Below, in pieces: positions 34,601 through 37,600 of a stretch of DNA of 40,062 bases. The position numbers were made by a program, and so were the translations under genes. The stretch lies in NCBI GenBank assembly GCA_946625545.1, contig CAMOTC010000004.1, forward strand, positions 1-40,062, written 5' to 3'. The notes below the pieces were generated by a model that ran no database searches, was not told the DNA's origin, and was given only the letters and a program-made list of their open reading frames with translations. Source of the DNA: an uncultured Clostridia bacterium. GTDB lineage: Bacteria; Bacillota; Clostridia; Christensenellales; CAG-1252. The stretch's first letter is position 1, and each line of letters opens with the position of its first letter.

Positions 34601-37600
34601 CCGAGATTTTTCTTATCAAACTTGACGCCCAGCTTACTGACATCGAGGCTGAGATAGTTCTCGTCGTCGTAGGCGATGGTCGCGCCGATGCCGAAGCCGT
34701 TCGCGAGTTTCACCTTGAGAGAAGGCGTCAGATGAGGCAGAGAGTCGCCGAGACCGTCCACGTTCATAAGGGTCAAGACTCTCGCGAGGCTGTCACGCAC
34801 CAGCTTCACGACGATGCCTCCGTCGGTCAGATCGATGCGATCGAGGAGGGAGAGATAGTCCATCGGAGAGCTCCCCTCCGCCGCAGAGACAGAGGAGTGG
34901 CAGTCGCAGGTGCAGCCCGATTTGCACTTGGTGCCGTCGCAGAAGGCGGCGTTCAAGCAATCGGTGCACTCACAGCCGCAAGAGAGGGTGGAGACGAGGA
35001 TGCGGAACTTGGGGATATTGAGACCGGTGAGTCCGCCGTCCGAGGCGAGCTGCATGAGTCCGCTCGCGTCCACGTAGAGATAGAGACCCTCGTAGTACAG
35101 GGTCGCAAGGATGCCGTTATCCTTCAAGATCTCGATCTTTGCGGTAAAGCTGCCGCCATCGGTAAAGAAGTAGTTCACACCCACTCTCGCACGGAAGTGT
35201 CCGCCGAAGTCCTCTTTGATATTGAGATTCAGCGCGGTATTCGCGAGGAGATTACCGATACTCGTATTCTCGAGATTTTCGCTCAAGGCGTCCATGAGAT
35301 CGGTAAAGTCGTAGTTCATATTCGAGAGGTGATAATCGAGATCGATATCAAACTGCGCGTAGATCGCCTCCAACTCGGTGATGTCGCGATAGGTCGCGTT
35401 GGCGCCGACCAGGACGTTCTGCGGGATGATACTGCGTCTGACGAGAGACGCCGAGATATCGCCGACGTGGAGATCGATATAGGGGTTACGATAGCCGACG
35501 GCACCGTCGGTATTGGTATCCAAAGCGATGCGCGCTCCGATCTCGATCCCGCCTTCGGTGCGGATATACACCTTGCTCGAAGAGTCGAGGTCGATGACGC
35601 CGTCCGAGGCGCCCTTATTCAGGAGGAGAGAGAGGGTGGTCGCGAGCAGTCTGTCTGCGAGCTGGACCGAGATCTCGTCTCCGAGAGTGAGTCCGCCGAA
35701 CATACCACCCACGATATCGAGGATCTGATCCATCGTCATCTCGGAGGATGCCGCGGCGGGCAGGCTCGCCATAGGTTCGGTCTCTGCGGCGAGTGCGCCT
35801 GCAAAGATATCCTCCAAACGCACACGATACATAAAGCGCGGGATGGTATCGCCGTCCTCGCTGATCGAGACGCCCGTCGCGTCCACAAAGATCGCGCTCT
35901 CTCCGCTGAGAGAGTCTCTGCCGTACCAGATGCTGATCAGGCGGTTGGCGGCAGACATATCGGAGGTAGAGGCGTTGGGTCTCTTATAGATATTGACGGC
36001 AAACTCGATATCGGTCAGGGTTATCTTGGTATTCTCGCCGTTCAGATAGTCGGAGATGGAGATGGGGTCAAAGAGGAGATTTGCGTCCACCTTGATATCC
36101 AGTCCGCCCGAGAGCGCCGCATCGTCCGCGGTCTTGACGCCGAGGACGCAGATCAGCTCGCCGATCATACCGCCGAGCGCGTCGCCGAGATTGAGCTCTT
36201 TCAAGTCGCCCGTGTCGCCCGCGACGGAGATCGTCGTGGAGAGCGAGACGGCGGAGAACTCCTCCAAAGTGGCATATCCCGTGGGATCAAAGCTATCCTT
36301 CGGGACGTTAAAGACAGGCTCGTAGCCGATGGACAGGCGATCCAGCGCGAGGCGCAGATGGGTCTCCTCCGAGAGTTTCACGTCGACGTCCGCATAGAGG
36401 CCGAATCCGCTCGCGAGCAGTCCGAGCTCGACGCGGATCTCTCTGATCGCGATATCGCCGCTACTCGGCTCACCCTTCAGGATGCCGTCGTGGATCGAAG
36501 CAAAGAGATAGAATTGATTTTCCGCCGACTTCAGATCGGAGGCGATCTCTTCTTCACGGAGCTCTGCGAGAGCTTTATTCGTTTCGAGAGCGGTTTCGAG
36601 TGTCTCGATCTCCTCGGTGATATTCTTGATCAGGCGCTCGTACTCATCCATATCGTTGAGCGTAGTCGCGGCATTATAGGCAGCCTCGTACTCCGCCTTG
36701 GTCGCTTTCTTTTCGTCAATGGTCGTCTCGAGATCCGAGATGGCATCCGTGAGTTTCTTGAGATCGCTGTCACTCTCCAATTTGGCAAGCTCCTTCTCGT
36801 ATGCCGCCTTTGCCGTGGCGGTCATCGATCCGAGGATATTGCGGAGGAAGGCTCGATCCGCAGTCACCGCGATCGCCCTCTTGCCGTACGGACGCATCTC
36901 GAGAGTATTCGCGACCGCTTCGAGGATCTTTTGGACGAGTTTCAGAGTATCGAGTTCGACGTAGGTGCCGCCGCCCGCCGCAGAGACGCTGTAGGTGCCG
37001 TTTTGGACGATATTGGTGAGAGCCTCTTTATAGGTGCCGCCGGGCGCGAAAGTGTCGGTCAGGATCTCACGCATCTCCTCACCTGCAGAGCTGTTTTCAT
37101 CCGCCGTGCCCAGCATAGACGCGATGGTCTCCACCGCAAAGCGCTTGATCACGGAGGCGAGATTGAGTCCTTCATAGACAAACTTCGGGAGCTTGCTCTC
37201 GGAGAAGTCCACATAGAGCGCACTGCGCGTACCGACGTAGTACACGGTGCCGATGCGTTTGTTGCCGCTGCTCAATCTCTCGTAGATCTCGACCTCTATG
37301 TAGTTATTCTCGTTCTTATTCCAGTCGAGGGTAGCGTTGATATCGAGCAGGAGTCCGATCGTGCCCTTTCCGAGGGTGAAGGTGCGCTCGCCGAATGCGC
37401 CGAGCGATTCGAGATCAAAGTATTCCTTGAGGAAACCGCCGATCAAGCTGTCCATCGTGACGGTGCGCTCGGAGGCGTTCTCGAGATCGAGTCTCAGCGT
37501 GAACTCGAGATTGGTCACGCCGAATCTCTTGTAGTCGTTAAACTCAGGGAAGACGATTGTTCCCACCGAGTTCGTATCGTCACCATAATAGACGTTGTCG

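Noticed and set aside
18739-34980. Assigning the Cys modules to EGF-like, integrin or metallothionein families
   Set aside because: Cys spacing does not clearly match any of them by eye; left as unknown pending an HMM search.
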